In this document: piece by piece, positions 48,400-58,291 of the stretch
How positions within the stretch are numbered: position 1 is the stretch's first letter
How the letters are laid out: each line of letters begins with the position of its first letter
DNA from: Clostridium pasteurianum
GTDB lineage: Bacteria; Bacillota; Clostridia; Clostridiales; Clostridiaceae
Direction of reading: 5' to 3'
Assembly: GCF_001705235.1 (NCBI RefSeq)
Contig: NZ_MCGV01000001.1
Coordinates: 1,116,001 to 1,180,000 of the forward strand
Length of the DNA stretch: 64,000 nucleotides
Notes under the pieces: model-generated
What the model saw: the letters and a program-made list of their open reading frames with translations, nothing else
What the model was told of the DNA's origin: nothing
Databases searched by the model: none
Program-made: the position numbers and the translations under genes

Positions 48400-48647
48400 C
48401 TCCCAAAATTCCGTAAGCACGGAGGAATTTTTTCCTTGCTTTACTCCAAAAGGAAAGTAACAATGCTGAAGGAACAATTAAAAAAAATCCTAATAAATCT
48501 TGAATTAAAAATCATAAAATACTTAGATATTTCAATTTGTCTGAGCATTTTCCCAGCGAGTTATTGAAATATCTTAGGATTTTATGATTTTTAATTCTTA
48601 GATTTATAGGATTTTTTTAATGTTCCAAAGCATTGTTACTTCCCTTT
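48400..48647 (-). repeat. D module and class B palindromic element
   Basis: D hairpin at 48400-48447 (AAAATTCCGTAAGCACGGAG), then arm 2 from 48451 (AGGAAAGTAACAATGCTGAA) and arm 1 ending at 48647. The central stem pairs GAATTAAAAATCATAAAATA with the complementary stretch near 48575-48595, and the apex carries TGTCTGAGCATTTTCCCAGC. Arm 1 is 2 bp from the cfa stop codon. Confidence 0.87.
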
Positions 48648-48649
48648 GT

Positions 48650-49825
48650 TTATTTATACATATATTTCCTTGTCCATGGAATATCATTGTTAATCCCTTT
48701 GGTGAATAAGAATTGATGTATATCAATATTACCGCAGTTAAAAGACGCTGCACAAGCATTAAGATACATTCTCCACATTCTTATAAATCTTTCATCTTTC
48801 ATCTTTCTAACTTCATCAATGGAATTCTCAAAATTCCTTGTCCAATTTTCAAGAGTTCGTCCATAATGTCTTCTTAAACTTTCAACATCTACTATATAAA
48901 AATTCTGCTCAGCAATGTTATCAATTAATTCTCTAATGGCAGGTACATATCCACCAGGAAAAATGTAATTATTTATCCAAGTATTTGTTCCACCATTTTT
49001 AATTCCAGTTATACAGTGAAGAAGTGAGATACCACCATTATTTAAAAGTTTATTAATAGCTTCAAAATATTCATGTATATTCTTTTTACCCACATGTTCT
49101 ATCATTCCAACACTTACTATTCTATCAAAAGTTCTATTTTTTATTTCTCTATAATCTTGAAGTATTACATCTACTCTGCCCTCAAGTCCTTCTTTTTTTA
49201 TTCTTTCTTTGCAAGCTTTAAATTGTTCTTCACTTAAAGTTACACCAAGGGCTTTAGCTCCATATTCTTTGGCTGCTTTTATTATAAGATTTCCCCAACC
49301 ACATCCTATATCAAGCAAAGTATTGTCCTTTTTAATTGATAATTTCTTTAATATATGTTCTACCTTGTTATTTTGGGCTTCTTCTAAAGTATCATTCTCA
49401 GATTTAAAATATCCACATGAATATGTCATAGTTTTATCAAGCCATAATTTATAAAAATCATTTCCTATATCATAGTGATATTTTATATCATTTTTGCTCT
49501 TTCTGATTGTGTTAGGTAAAATTTTAATAAGCTTTGAATATTTCTCTCCATTACTTATAAAACTATCTTTATTATTATAAAGGGATTCTATAACATCTTG
49601 TACATTTCCTTCAATATCTAATTTTTTGTCCATATATGCTTCACCTAATGTCATACTCGGATCTCTTATAACATCTCCCTTAGGTATGGGCTCATAGAAA
49701 ATTATTCTGAATTTTGGATCACCATCGCCATATTTTTCTGTATCTCCATCCCAATATTTAACTTCACATGGGTCAGAAAAAAGTCCCTTAAATAATGTCT
49801 TATAAAATATTTTATTTGTATCCAT
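48650..49825 (-). CDS. cfa: Cyclopropane-fatty-acyl-phospholipid synthase
   Basis: SAM-dependent methylenation of membrane unsaturated fatty acids, a solvent and acid stress response in clostridia. The SAM-binding motif is LDIGCGWGNL near residue 172; the catalytic region includes MTYSCGYF and EHVGKKNIHEYF. 391 aa, normal for the family. It lies 25 bp after a MarR-type gene and is probably cotranscribed and regulated by it. Confidence 0.95.
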   Translation of the reverse strand: MDTNKIFYKTLFKGLFSDPCEVKYWDGDTEKYGDGDPKFRIIFYEPIPKGDVIRDPSMTLGEAYMDKKLDIEGNVQDVIESLYNNKDSFISNGEKYSKLIKILPNTIRKSKNDIKYHYDIGNDFYKLWLDKTMTYSCGYFKSENDTLEEAQNNKVEHILKKLSIKKDNTLLDIGCGWGNLIIKAAKEYGAKALGVTLSEEQFKACKERIKKEGLEGRVDVILQDYREIKNRTFDRIVSVGMIEHVGKKNIHEYFEAINKLLNNGGISLLHCITGIKNGGTNTWINNYIFPGGYVPAIRELIDNIAEQNFYIVDVESLRRHYGRTLENWTRNFENSIDEVRKMKDERFIRMWRMYLNACAASFNCGNIDIHQFLFTKGINNDIPWTRKYMYK

Positions 49826-49850
49826 CCAATCCCTCCTAAAGATTATTATT

Positions 49851-50303
49851 TTAAAATGTATTTAATTTATTTAATAACATTTTCATATTATTTAATGTTT
49901 GCATGAGTAACTTTAAATCATCATCATTTAATTTATAAAGTTTTCTGCTAAATAAATCCTTTAAGCACTTTTCATAATTCTTAATAATTTCATTTCCATT
50001 ATCTGTGAGTGATATATATATAATTCTTCTATCATTTTTATCATATATTCTCTTTGCCAAATCACTCTTAACTAACCTATCCACCCAACATGTAACATTA
50101 GGCTTATGTGCATAAAGTACTTTTCCCAAATCGGTAATAGTAATTTTTTTATATTTATCTAAAACAAATAAAACTTTAATATGAGCTTTAGATAAATTAT
50201 CATCAATAACAATATCATCAAAAATTTTTATAATTGCTTTCGCAAATACAGGGGTAACTGAAAAAATATCATTTAGCAATTCACTAATTTGTTGATCTTC
50301 CAT
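49851..50303 (-). CDS. MarR family regulator
   Basis: 150 aa winged-helix regulator. The DNA-binding region is about residues 45-105 (ITDLGKVLYAHKPNVTCWVD and RIIYISLTDNGNEII, the wing). As the first gene of the marR-cfa pair it likely controls membrane lipid cyclopropanation. An inverted repeat upstream is a plausible autoregulatory operator. The ligand is unknown. Confidence 0.9.
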   Translation of the reverse strand: MEDQQISELLNDIFSVTPVFAKAIIKIFDDIVIDDNLSKAHIKVLFVLDKYKKITITDLGKVLYAHKPNVTCWVDRLVKSDLAKRIYDKNDRRIIYISLTDNGNEIIKNYEKCLKDLFSRKLYKLNDDDLKLLMQTLNNMKMLLNKLNTF

Positions 50304-50340
50304 TCTTATACCTCTTCAAAATTTTATTATATTTTGTAAC

Positions 50341-50357
50341 TGTTATATATTATAACA
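50341..50357. promoter_or_regulatory. Candidate MarR operator
   Basis: TGTTATATATTATAACA: arms TGTTATA / TATAACA with a 3-bp centre, 38 bp upstream of the marR start. Size and symmetry fit MarR family sites; it also contains -10-like sequence. Confidence 0.55.
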
Positions 50358-50698
50358 AATTTCTATTTAAAATAAAAGCTTGTGTGCTTTATAGGCAAAA
50401 TACACCACTAAAAAGTGCTGCATTAACTAATAAAAACTCAAACATAGCTGCCAGTCGTCTAGTTTTTCTTGCTAAGTTATAGTTTTATCACATTCTTTCG
50501 CCACTCTCATATTAATTCCCCCAAAACATCTCAGCTTCACCAATTACAACCTTTACCTCTTAATTATATGATGTCCTTTTAACTTAATTCACAATACTTT
50601 AAAACTACAAATTATTAATTTTTAACGCAACAGCTTCATACCTTGCATATGATAATCTTAACAGCAAATTAGTAATTACTACTACATTATATAGATAA
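50358..50698. other. Intergenic DNA without recognised features
   Basis: About 340 bp of AT-rich sequence between the marR promoter region and the repeat block. I see no gene, RNA motif or clear repeat. Confidence 0.4.
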
Positions 50699-51184
50699 CA
50701 AAGTAAATCTATACATTTCACACCTAAAATTTCCTAGGCACAAAGAAATTTTTCCCTTTCTTTACTCTTAAATGGAAGTAACAGGGCTAAAGGAACTATT
50801 TAATCCTAATGAATATTATCATATACGAGGTTTGGGCTCTGCCCATTATCCTTCTTAACCCAATACAGGCACTCTCTAGATTACACAAGGTTTGGGCAAT
50901 TTAGGAAATGCTTATATGGAGTTGTTGGTGATAATGTAAAAAATGCCTATTGATAATTAAGAAGGATAATGGGTCTTTGACCCAAACCCCGTATATGATC
51001 GTTATCCTTCTTTACTTAATATAGGCAATCTTTATATTATAAAACATTTAGATAAGCCTTTGAATCAAAGTTGTTAGCCATAAATATTAAAATAGTCTGT
51101 ATTTTGTACAAAAAGATAATAGATATATGGCACAAATAAAATTCCGTAGGCACGGAAAAATTTTTTCCTTGCTTTGCCCTTAAA
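50699..51184. repeat. Mosaic of D, arm 2 and E modules
   Basis: D remnant near 50727-50765, class B arm 2 stub at 50774 (GGAAGTAACAGGGCTAAAGG), E2 (ACGAGGTTTGGGCTCTGCCC near 50826), a second E2-like motif (50885), an inverted E1 (AAGAAGGATAATGGGTCTTT, 50959), another E stretch and a final D module (AAAATTCCGTAGGCACGGAA, 51138) abutting the compact element. It is highly scrambled and non-coding. Confidence 0.7.
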
Positions 51185-51279
51185 GGGAAGTAACAGTGCT
51201 GAAGGAACGATTTAAAAAAATCCTAATAAATCTTAGATTTATAGGATTTTTTTAATGTTCCAAAGCACTGTTACTTCCC
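51185..51279 (-). repeat. Palindromic repeat element, class B, minimal
   Basis: At 95 bp this is the smallest complete copy: arm 2 (GGGAAGTAACAGTGCTGAAG) and arm 1 meet almost directly at TCTTAGATTTATAGG. The 3' end of the EamA gene is read through arm 1 in a different frame from that used at class A sites. Confidence 0.9.
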
Positions 51280-52181
51280 TTAGAAAGAATTACTGTAGTC
51301 ATTATAATACACATAGTTCCTATCCCTTGAAAAATAGTAAATGTTGTATTTAAAAATATCAATGACAGAAATGCAGCTGATAAAGGTTCAAAAGCTCCAA
51401 GTACACTTGCCTCAGTTGGTTTTATATGTTTCAAACTATCCATATAAAGCATAAACGGAATTAAAGTTCCCAAAACAATTACTACAGCAACTAAAACAAC
51501 AGCACTTACAGATAGCTTGCCCACAAAATTAAATGGACTATGAATAAAAGACATAAAAATACCACCTAATAGCATTCCCCAACCTGTAACAACATTAGAA
51601 CCCCATTTTGCTAAAATACGTCTTGGCAAAAGTGTATTAAACGCAGCTGCAACTGCCGATATAATTCCCCAAAAGAGTGTGATTTTTGAAACAATAAGTG
51701 AGCTCATATTTCCATTAGTAATTATTAAAAATGTACCCATGAGTGCTAATAAAATAGCCATACATTCCTGGGGTGTTGGCAATTTTCGAAAGCGAAATAT
51801 TAAAAATAAAGCAATTACTACCGGTGATAAATATTGAAGTATTGTAGCTGTAGCCGCATTACTGTATTTAATTGTAATAAAATATGTATATTGCACTCCA
51901 AGCATACCTATAAAACTAAAAACTATAATACTAAATATGTCATGTTTAGTACTAAATATTTTAAATATGTTATTTTTTAATATTGTATGTGTGAAAAAGA
52001 GAAGACAAATTCCTGATACCAGTAATCTAATTACGACAAGCCACTCAGGACTAAACCCTTCACTTTGAAACAAATATTGAGCTGACGTCCCAGATATCCC
52101 CCATAGACTAGCAGCCACCATGGCAAATATTCTGCCTCTTCTTCTAAAATAAATTTCTTGTGATATATTTTCTTTTAGCAT
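51252..52181 (-). CDS. EamA/DMT family permease
   Basis: 309 aa with ten transmembrane segments arranged as two EamA repeats (ASLWGISGTSAQYLF near residue 20; GTLIPFMLYMDSLKHIKPTEAS near 240). Drug/metabolite exporter of unknown substrate. AAAGGTGTG precedes the ATG. The last eight residues, GSNSALEH, and the stop are encoded by arm 1 of a class B repeat, so its natural C-terminus seems to have been replaced by insertion of the element. Confidence 0.88.
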   Translation of the reverse strand: MLKENISQEIYFRRRGRIFAMVAASLWGISGTSAQYLFQSEGFSPEWLVVIRLLVSGICLLFFTHTILKNNIFKIFSTKHDIFSIIVFSFIGMLGVQYTYFITIKYSNAATATILQYLSPVVIALFLIFRFRKLPTPQECMAILLALMGTFLIITNGNMSSLIVSKITLFWGIISAVAAAFNTLLPRRILAKWGSNVVTGWGMLLGGIFMSFIHSPFNFVGKLSVSAVVLVAVVIVLGTLIPFMLYMDSLKHIKPTEASVLGAFEPLSAAFLSLIFLNTTFTIFQGIGTMCIIMTTVILSKGSNSALEH

Positions 52182-52340
52182 TAAATTTTACACACCTTTA
52201 TTCATATTTATATTCAAAAAAATAATTATGCATTTAACAAACTTTATACTCTGCTTAATGCATAAATTATATTTCTAGGACATTAATTTTACCACACCAA
52301 TAATATTTATTCAATAAAATACATAACTATCAAAATATTT

Positions 52341-52766
52341 TTAATTTGAATGTCCCAATTCATTTACTGCATTTTTTATCGCCGCATCAATTAATTCTTT
52401 TTTATTTTCATCTATATCTATATTAAGCTCTTTTAAAACAGACTCAACAACACTTTCAGCAACTTTTGTCCTTTCATCTTTACTTATATCTCCTGCATGA
52501 TATAATTGTTCCGCATCGCCAACAGCTATTTGAGCCCATTTCTGCACTATATCTAAAATATTTAATACACCATTATTGGGTACTGCACTTTTAACAATAG
52601 TTAAAATCTTTCCTGAGGAATCCACTGCTTTTCTAGTTTGTTCAAGCACATCGTTTACATCTATTCCCCTTTTCTTTAAAATTGGAAATACTATTAACAT
52701 AACCATAATAGCACCAGCCAATACTCCAAGAATACTTGACCAGGTTATTAATTGAATATTTGTCAT
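52341..52766 (-). CDS. LLH-type phage holin-like protein
   Basis: 141 aa from ATG 52766 (AAGGTGATTATT upstream). One N-terminal membrane segment (about residues 8-28) and a soluble helical tail with AEQLYHAGDISKDERTKVAE and ELIDAAIKNAVNEL, the pattern of Holin_LLH (superfamily 6) proteins. No prophage genes surround it. Divergent from a membrane-anchored glucosaminidase, it could take part in export or release of cell-wall hydrolases or bacteriocin-like particles, or be a domesticated phage gene. Confidence 0.75.
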   Translation of the reverse strand: MTNIQLITWSSILGVLAGAIMVMLIVFPILKKRGIDVNDVLEQTRKAVDSSGKILTIVKSAVPNNGVLNILDIVQKWAQIAVGDAEQLYHAGDISKDERTKVAESVVESVLKELNIDIDENKKELIDAAIKNAVNELGHSN

Positions 52767-53011
52767 AATAATCACCTTCCTAAAATTATACTACTCTAGG
52801 AAAACAAAAATGTGACATGTCATGTGCACCTTTCTCAAGAAATAATATTAAAGGATTTTAAGAAATTATGAAGAATATTAATATATTAAGCAGAAATTTT
52901 AGAGAACATCAAGTTTCCTAAATTATATGCATTTCTTAGAAAATTCTTTGAATAGAAATTTACTAATTTGAATCTATATAAATCATATTTTAGATTGGAG
53001 TTTACCCGTTT

Positions 53012-54079
53012 ATGGAATCCTTTGTAAAAGAACTTGAAAATACAGAAGTGCTTTCAATTAAAGATATAATTAAAATAAAAAGTTATATCTATAAAAAGTA
53101 TACCAATTTTTCCAATGCTCAAAAAGCCAAGATTCTATCAAACACAGTACACCAAGTACTGGACAAAAATATCAAAGGATTAAGCACTGAACATTCCAAT
53201 GCTATAGAAAAAAATCTTTTAAAATCTTTAATAGTAGACAAGAAAGCATCAATAAAATTAAGCGATATATTCAATACTTATATTTCATTTAAAGATAACT
53301 CAACTGATTATTCTGAAAGCCTTTTGAATTGGCTTAACCTTCACACAAAATGCGAGATTTCAAAAGCACAGTTAGAAGAAACTTTTAATCTTAATTTTAC
53401 CGAAGAAGCAAGTGTTATAACTTCTCCATCACAAGAAGTAACTGACTATAACGATATGACCCATGCTGCTCCTTCTAGTAAAAATTTCAAACTGATATCT
53501 ATATTGTTATCTCTATGCCTAGTTGTAATATCTTCAGCTTGCTTTATCAAATTTAAAACTTCTACAAACAGCTCATCACTAGGAAATGCAAAATCTAAAA
53601 ATATAAGTGCACAAATTAAATCAACTAAATATTCAAAAAAAGAAGAATTAAATCTTCCTAATGAATTTAAATATAGAGAAATAAATTCAGAAGCAACTAA
53701 AAAATATTTGAATAGCAAAAACTCATTATTAGCCTCTGAACCTTATTTTTCAAAAATAATTAATGCATGCAAAGACCGCAATTTAAACCCCTTAGTATTA
53801 TTTGCAATAGCCGGTCAAGAACAAGCCTTTGTACCAAAGGATAATCCAGACTCTAAAAAAATAGCAAATAATCCTTTCAACGTTTATCATAGCTGGAAAG
53901 AATATAATACAAATATAGAAGATTCATCAAAAATAGCTGCAAAAACTGTAATCAGCTTATGCAGCAACTTGCCTAAAGATAAAGAACCTTTCCACTGGAT
54001 AAATAAAAATTATGCAGAAGATAAAAATTGGGCAGATGGTGTCCAAAGCATATTCAATCAGCTGCAAAAGATCAATTAA
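53012..54079 (+). CDS. Membrane-anchored glucosaminidase-like protein
   Basis: 355 aa with unusual order: about 155 residues of N-terminal helical, probably cytoplasmic sequence, a single membrane segment (about 160-180), then an extracytoplasmic lysozyme-like domain. The catalytic Glu270 is in FAIAGQEQAFVP, followed by NNPFNVYHSWKEY, which matches the endo-beta-N-acetylglucosaminidase (Bax/LytG-like) fold. The N-terminal part is not recognised. GGAG lies 13 nt before the ATG, a long spacing. It is divergent from the holin-like gene. Confidence 0.75.
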   Translation: MESFVKELENTEVLSIKDIIKIKSYIYKKYTNFSNAQKAKILSNTVHQVLDKNIKGLSTEHSNAIEKNLLKSLIVDKKASIKLSDIFNTYISFKDNSTDYSESLLNWLNLHTKCEISKAQLEETFNLNFTEEASVITSPSQEVTDYNDMTHAAPSSKNFKLISILLSLCLVVISSACFIKFKTSTNSSSLGNAKSKNISAQIKSTKYSKKEELNLPNEFKYREINSEATKKYLNSKNSLLASEPYFSKIINACKDRNLNPLVLFAIAGQEQAFVPKDNPDSKKIANNPFNVYHSWKEYNTNIEDSSKIAAKTVISLCSNLPKDKEPFHWINKNYAEDKNWADGVQSIFNQLQKIN

Positions 54080-54088
54080 TTGTTCTTA

Positions 54089-55033
54089 TTATTTTGTTAT
54101 TTTATAATTTACATCCTCCGTAAAATTCACAGGAGCTTTTATGTCTTGTAAAATTCCTGCATTACTATCTTCTAAAAATGTAATAAATCCGCTTATATCG
54201 TATTTAATTTGAGTATTATGAATAAGACCTGTTTTTTTATCAATGCTAAGTTTTCCATTTCCGTTACCTTTTAAATCAACTTCAGCTTTTAAATCATTAA
54301 GATAAATTTTCTTAGCTTTTTCTCCAGATGAAATAGTATCTTTTTCAGATAAGTTTATTAAGCCATCTTTTTCACTATTAAAAGTATATTTACTAATAAT
54401 ATTCATATCAACAGATTTCTTTAGACTTGATTTTTTTGTCCATTTATCACCCTGTTTGATTTTATTTCCATTAGTATAATTCATAGTATCTTCAATATAT
54501 TTTTTCACAGAATCATCACTGAAATTTTCATTTAAACATGTCCTTGTAATTTCCCTTGTATTGTCATCTAATTTAGCTTTTTGCACTAAATTATTAATCA
54601 TGCCGTCAACTCCATGCATATATAAAACCTTACCATTTTTATTCAAAGTGATTGTGCAGTCTTGCTTCATTATATTGTCATATATTGTATTCAAGGGATT
54701 ATTACTATCCTTTTTTTCAGAATTATATGCTATATTTCCCGAATAGGTATTATACTCCATGTTGATTCTTTTGTACTTGTAATTTAAAATTACATTTCCA
54801 TCATTATCCACATTCCTTACATTGATACTCATATCATAATTTTCTTTATCTTCTACACTCATATCTTTGTTCAACATATTAATTGTAAATTTAGAATTAT
54901 CAACACGCTGCAAAGTATACCTATCTCCTTCTTTCACCCCAAGTTTAAGTACTGTATCCTTGCTCCCGCATCCATTTAACGTAATAACTGATAATAGCAC
55001 ACACATACCTATAGCTATTCTTTTTATTTTCAT
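54089..55033 (-). CDS. Putative lipoprotein of unknown function
   Basis: 314 aa. The signal peptide ends in the lipobox LNGC (Cys22), so the mature protein should be lipid-anchored outside the membrane. The rest is beta-rich with many Asn, Asp and Lys. I do not recognise a named family with confidence. It is 67 bp downstream of an ABC-2 permease gene and on the same strand, so it may belong to that transport operon. Confidence 0.7.
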   Translation of the reverse strand: MKIKRIAIGMCVLLSVITLNGCGSKDTVLKLGVKEGDRYTLQRVDNSKFTINMLNKDMSVEDKENYDMSINVRNVDNDGNVILNYKYKRINMEYNTYSGNIAYNSEKKDSNNPLNTIYDNIMKQDCTITLNKNGKVLYMHGVDGMINNLVQKAKLDDNTREITRTCLNENFSDDSVKKYIEDTMNYTNGNKIKQGDKWTKKSSLKKSVDMNIISKYTFNSEKDGLINLSEKDTISSGEKAKKIYLNDLKAEVDLKGNGNGKLSIDKKTGLIHNTQIKYDISGFITFLEDSNAGILQDIKAPVNFTEDVNYKITK

Positions 55034-55100
55034 TTGCTCCTCCTGATGTAAAACATATTATTTTTTCTAACCCTTCTATCACAGTAGCAACTTTCGTCAA

Positions 55101-56156
55101 TTATTCTTTTTCTCTATGTGCAAATTCAAAATATTGAAAACCACCAAATGTAAATAGTACTACTGACATTAATACTATTATAATAGCATTGGGAAATATT
55201 CTAGATTTCTCCACACTGTCTATAACCCAATAAAATGGATTTAACTTCTTAAATTTTATTATATTGGTACCCATGCTGCTTTCACTAATACCACTTGAAA
55301 ACATCATCATTAAAGCAATCATTGCTCCAACTACTGATATAAGCATATCTGTTTTAAACATTCTAGATAGCATAATTTCTATTCCAATACACAATATGCT
55401 CATAAGCCCAATATTTAAAATTACTATACCAAATTCGCTGAAATTATGTCTAAATACTATAGAAATCACAAAAAAAGCCATTGAATATAAAATCATTTGA
55501 ACAATAAACATAGAAATATAAATACTTAACATTATAGAATATGTACTATTACCTGTTACTGTAAGCCTTTCAATCACTTTATCCTTTTTAAGTCTTAACA
55601 AATCTATACTTAAAATCATAGAAAAAGCCAACATTAAATATAGAAGAGTAAATGTATCACTGTTGTAACTTTTATTTTCTATTTTCCTATTATATTTTAT
55701 ACTTATACTATTTGGGTGTTTTTCATTCGATATATTATCGGCTATTATATTATTTAATTTTAGTTCTAACTTGCTTTCAAAAACAGCTTCAGCATTACTG
55801 TTCTTAGTTTTATATGAATTTATGGTAGGCTTCACACCCTTATTTACACTTTCTGAAAAGTTTTGTGGCAATTCATATACCGCATAGTATTTATACTGTT
55901 TTAGTTTTTGAAGTGCTTCAGTTTTACTGTGATAAACATCCCTTATTCCCAAACTTTTAATAAATTCATTTGCACGATATCCTTTATCCAAATTTATTAT
56001 GGCTGTCTTGTAACTACTGTCATCACTAACCAAATTATTACTAAAAACATTCATTGAATTCACTAAAATTACAGGAAGAATAAACATCACTAATATATTT
56101 TTAAAATTTTTTAAATACCGTATACAATTTGAAAATACCATTCTAAAAAAATTCAA
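55101..56156 (-). CDS. ABC-2 type permease
   Basis: 351 aa. One N-terminal membrane segment (about 20-38), a large extracytoplasmic domain (about 40-165), then five C-terminal membrane segments, the usual ABC-2/YhgE-like layout. Second permease of the operon, 3 bp after the first. The substrate is unknown. Confidence 0.87.
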   Translation of the reverse strand: MNFFRMVFSNCIRYLKNFKNILVMFILPVILVNSMNVFSNNLVSDDSSYKTAIINLDKGYRANEFIKSLGIRDVYHSKTEALQKLKQYKYYAVYELPQNFSESVNKGVKPTINSYKTKNSNAEAVFESKLELKLNNIIADNISNEKHPNSISIKYNRKIENKSYNSDTFTLLYLMLAFSMILSIDLLRLKKDKVIERLTVTGNSTYSIMLSIYISMFIVQMILYSMAFFVISIVFRHNFSEFGIVILNIGLMSILCIGIEIMLSRMFKTDMLISVVGAMIALMMMFSSGISESSMGTNIIKFKKLNPFYWVIDSVEKSRIFPNAIIIVLMSVVLFTFGGFQYFEFAHREKE

Positions 56157-56159
56157 ATT

Positions 56160-57260
56160 TTATTCCTCCCATGATGTTTTAACTTTTACTAATGAAACAA
56201 GATAAAATACAGTTGACACAACAATCATAATAAACAAATCCGCACTGATAGCCTGAAATGAATTGAACATAATAGCATTTTTATATGCACTTGATATAAA
56301 GCTTAAAGGAGAATATTTTGCCATGGCCAAATAAATAGTATTATTGACTTCTTTTAAAGGTATAAATCCTCCTCCCAAAATAGTCTCAACAACTAGCAGC
56401 AATGTGAGAATTAGCTGAGAATATATTTTATTAAAAAATACATTGCAAAATCCAGAAACTGCTGCGCAGAACATACTCTGCCCTACTAATATTAAAATCC
56501 AATTAATTAAATTAACGTTTGTAAAGGCAACACCCGAAACTATAAAAGCCAATATATAAACTGCTCCTAAACAGAAACTATATACAAAATATATTAAAAC
56601 ATTTATATTGAATAAACCTTCTTTTTTTATAGGCGTAGATACTAATCTTTTAAAAACTCCCGTTTTTCTATCAATATCATGAGATTTAGTACAACCCATA
56701 AGTATAACTATTATCATATAACCTATTAAAGATGATGCTTCAATTTCATATGCAGATAATGTTCTATCTCCCTTAACCACGTTGTTTTTAAATGTTTTAG
56801 TAATCATAGCAGCATCATATGCTTTTTTATTATTTGTGCAAAATCCTTCACTATAGTCTTTTATTATATTTTTAATTAGCTTCTCATTATAATCTGAAAT
56901 ATGCTTCTTTTCATCAACCGTTATTTCTACTGACTTATATTTTTTTAAATTTTCACCATATCCCTTATTTACAGTTATAATATAATCACCTTTTGATGAA
57001 ACATTAAAAATCTGTCCAGTTTCTTTACCTTTAAATAAATTTTTAAAATCCTTAGATTCTTCACTTTTGTCATTATCAACTATAGTAATATTTACCTTAT
57101 CAAAATTTGATGCACTGTCATAAACATCTTTAAAAAAATGCCCCAGTACAAAACATATTGAAAGTGGCATTACTCCGTATACAATGATAATCTGCTTCCA
57201 GTTTAAAACAATTCCTTTAATAGTGAGCATACTCACAATTTTAGCTTTCATATACTTCAC
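56160..57260 (-). CDS. ABC-2 type permease
   Basis: 366 aa with the same topology as the following gene: a membrane segment near residue 25-45, an extracytoplasmic loop to about 165, then membrane segments with the conserved LLVVETILGGGFIPLKEV region. The pair forms the membrane part of an exporter with the upstream ATPase. It begins 1 bp after the ATPase gene. Confidence 0.87.
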   Translation of the reverse strand: MKYMKAKIVSMLTIKGIVLNWKQIIIVYGVMPLSICFVLGHFFKDVYDSASNFDKVNITIVDNDKSEESKDFKNLFKGKETGQIFNVSSKGDYIITVNKGYGENLKKYKSVEITVDEKKHISDYNEKLIKNIIKDYSEGFCTNNKKAYDAAMITKTFKNNVVKGDRTLSAYEIEASSLIGYMIIVILMGCTKSHDIDRKTGVFKRLVSTPIKKEGLFNINVLIYFVYSFCLGAVYILAFIVSGVAFTNVNLINWILILVGQSMFCAAVSGFCNVFFNKIYSQLILTLLLVVETILGGGFIPLKEVNNTIYLAMAKYSPLSFISSAYKNAIMFNSFQAISADLFIMIVVSTVFYLVSLVKVKTSWEE

Positions 57261-57261
57261 C

Positions 57262-58203
57262 CTAGTCCCTCAATTTTTTACCTGTAAGAGCAAGAAAAAC
57301 CTCTTCTAAAGATGCTTCTTTTTTTTCAAAATTAATTATATTTTTGTTTTCTCTCGATATAACTTTAAGCAAATTTTCAATTTTAAACTTATATTCATCT
57401 ATAAATAGGTTAATTAAGTCTCCTTCAATAGAGTAACCTTTAACTCCTTCTATTTCCCTAAGTGCAAGCAAAATTTCATTATCTACATCTTGAATTCTAA
57501 GTGATATGGTACCATAAATATTCGTAAGAGACTTTATTTCTGCTTTGCTGCCACTTGCAATTTCCTTCCCTAAGTCCAAAATAAATATATTTCTGCACAA
57601 AATCTCTACTTCCTCCATATAGTGAGAAGTATAAATAATCGTGGTTTTTTCTTCTTTATTAACTTTCCTTATGTACTCAAAAATGCAATTTCTAGATTGC
57701 GGATCTACACCTACCGTTGGCTCATCCATTATGAGAATTTTAGGCTTATGCATTATAGATGCTGCTAAATTTAACCTTCTCTTCATACCACCTGAAAATT
57801 TCTTGACCTTGTCATTTTTTCTCTCTGTAAGCCCGGTTATATGAAGTACTTCATTTATTCTTTCTTTAAGTAAATTTCCAGACATACCATAAAAAGCGCC
57901 AAAATATTTAAGATTATCATAGGCAGAAAAGTTATCCATCAAAGCTAATTCCTGAGGAACAAGCCCTATTAACTTTTTTGCTTCTATTGGTTCTCTTAAA
58001 ATAGAATGTCCACCAAGTTTTATATCTCCACTGCTTGGTCTTAATATTCCTGCCATTATATTTATAAGAGTTGATTTTCCTGCTCCGTTAGGACCTATAA
58101 AACCGAAAATATCTCCCTCATGCACATTAAATGAAATATTATCTAGCACAAGCTTATCATTAAATCTTTTAGTAATATTTTTAACTTCAACCATACTATT
58201 CAT
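57262..58203 (-). CDS. ABC transporter ATP-binding protein
   Basis: 313 aa, drug-export type (CcmA/DrrA-like). Walker A GPNGAGKST near residue 37, Q-loop GLVPQELALM, signature FSGGMKRRLNL, Walker B ILIMDEPTVGVD, H-loop TSHYMEE. The C-terminal ~90 residues form the DrrA-type extension. First of three transporter genes downstream of a two-component system, which likely induces them. Confidence 0.94.
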   Translation of the reverse strand: MNSMVEVKNITKRFNDKLVLDNISFNVHEGDIFGFIGPNGAGKSTLINIMAGILRPSSGDIKLGGHSILREPIEAKKLIGLVPQELALMDNFSAYDNLKYFGAFYGMSGNLLKERINEVLHITGLTERKNDKVKKFSGGMKRRLNLAASIMHKPKILIMDEPTVGVDPQSRNCIFEYIRKVNKEEKTTIIYTSHYMEEVEILCRNIFILDLGKEIASGSKAEIKSLTNIYGTISLRIQDVDNEILLALREIEGVKGYSIEGDLINLFIDEYKFKIENLLKVISRENKNIINFEKKEASLEEVFLALTGKKLRD

Positions 58204-58291
58204 AAAATCACTTCCATTATTATGTCTTATACAACTATTTTATAAATTCCTATTGAAATTTGTAAGTCCTCATAGTAACTTTTAACATTAC

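Noticed and set aside
48149-48567. Two overlapping short ORFs
   Set aside because: Both overlap repeat remnants and have no recognisable protein features.
52341-54079. Prophage
   Set aside because: Only holin-like and lysin-like genes are present; no integrase, capsid, tail, terminase or att sites were seen.
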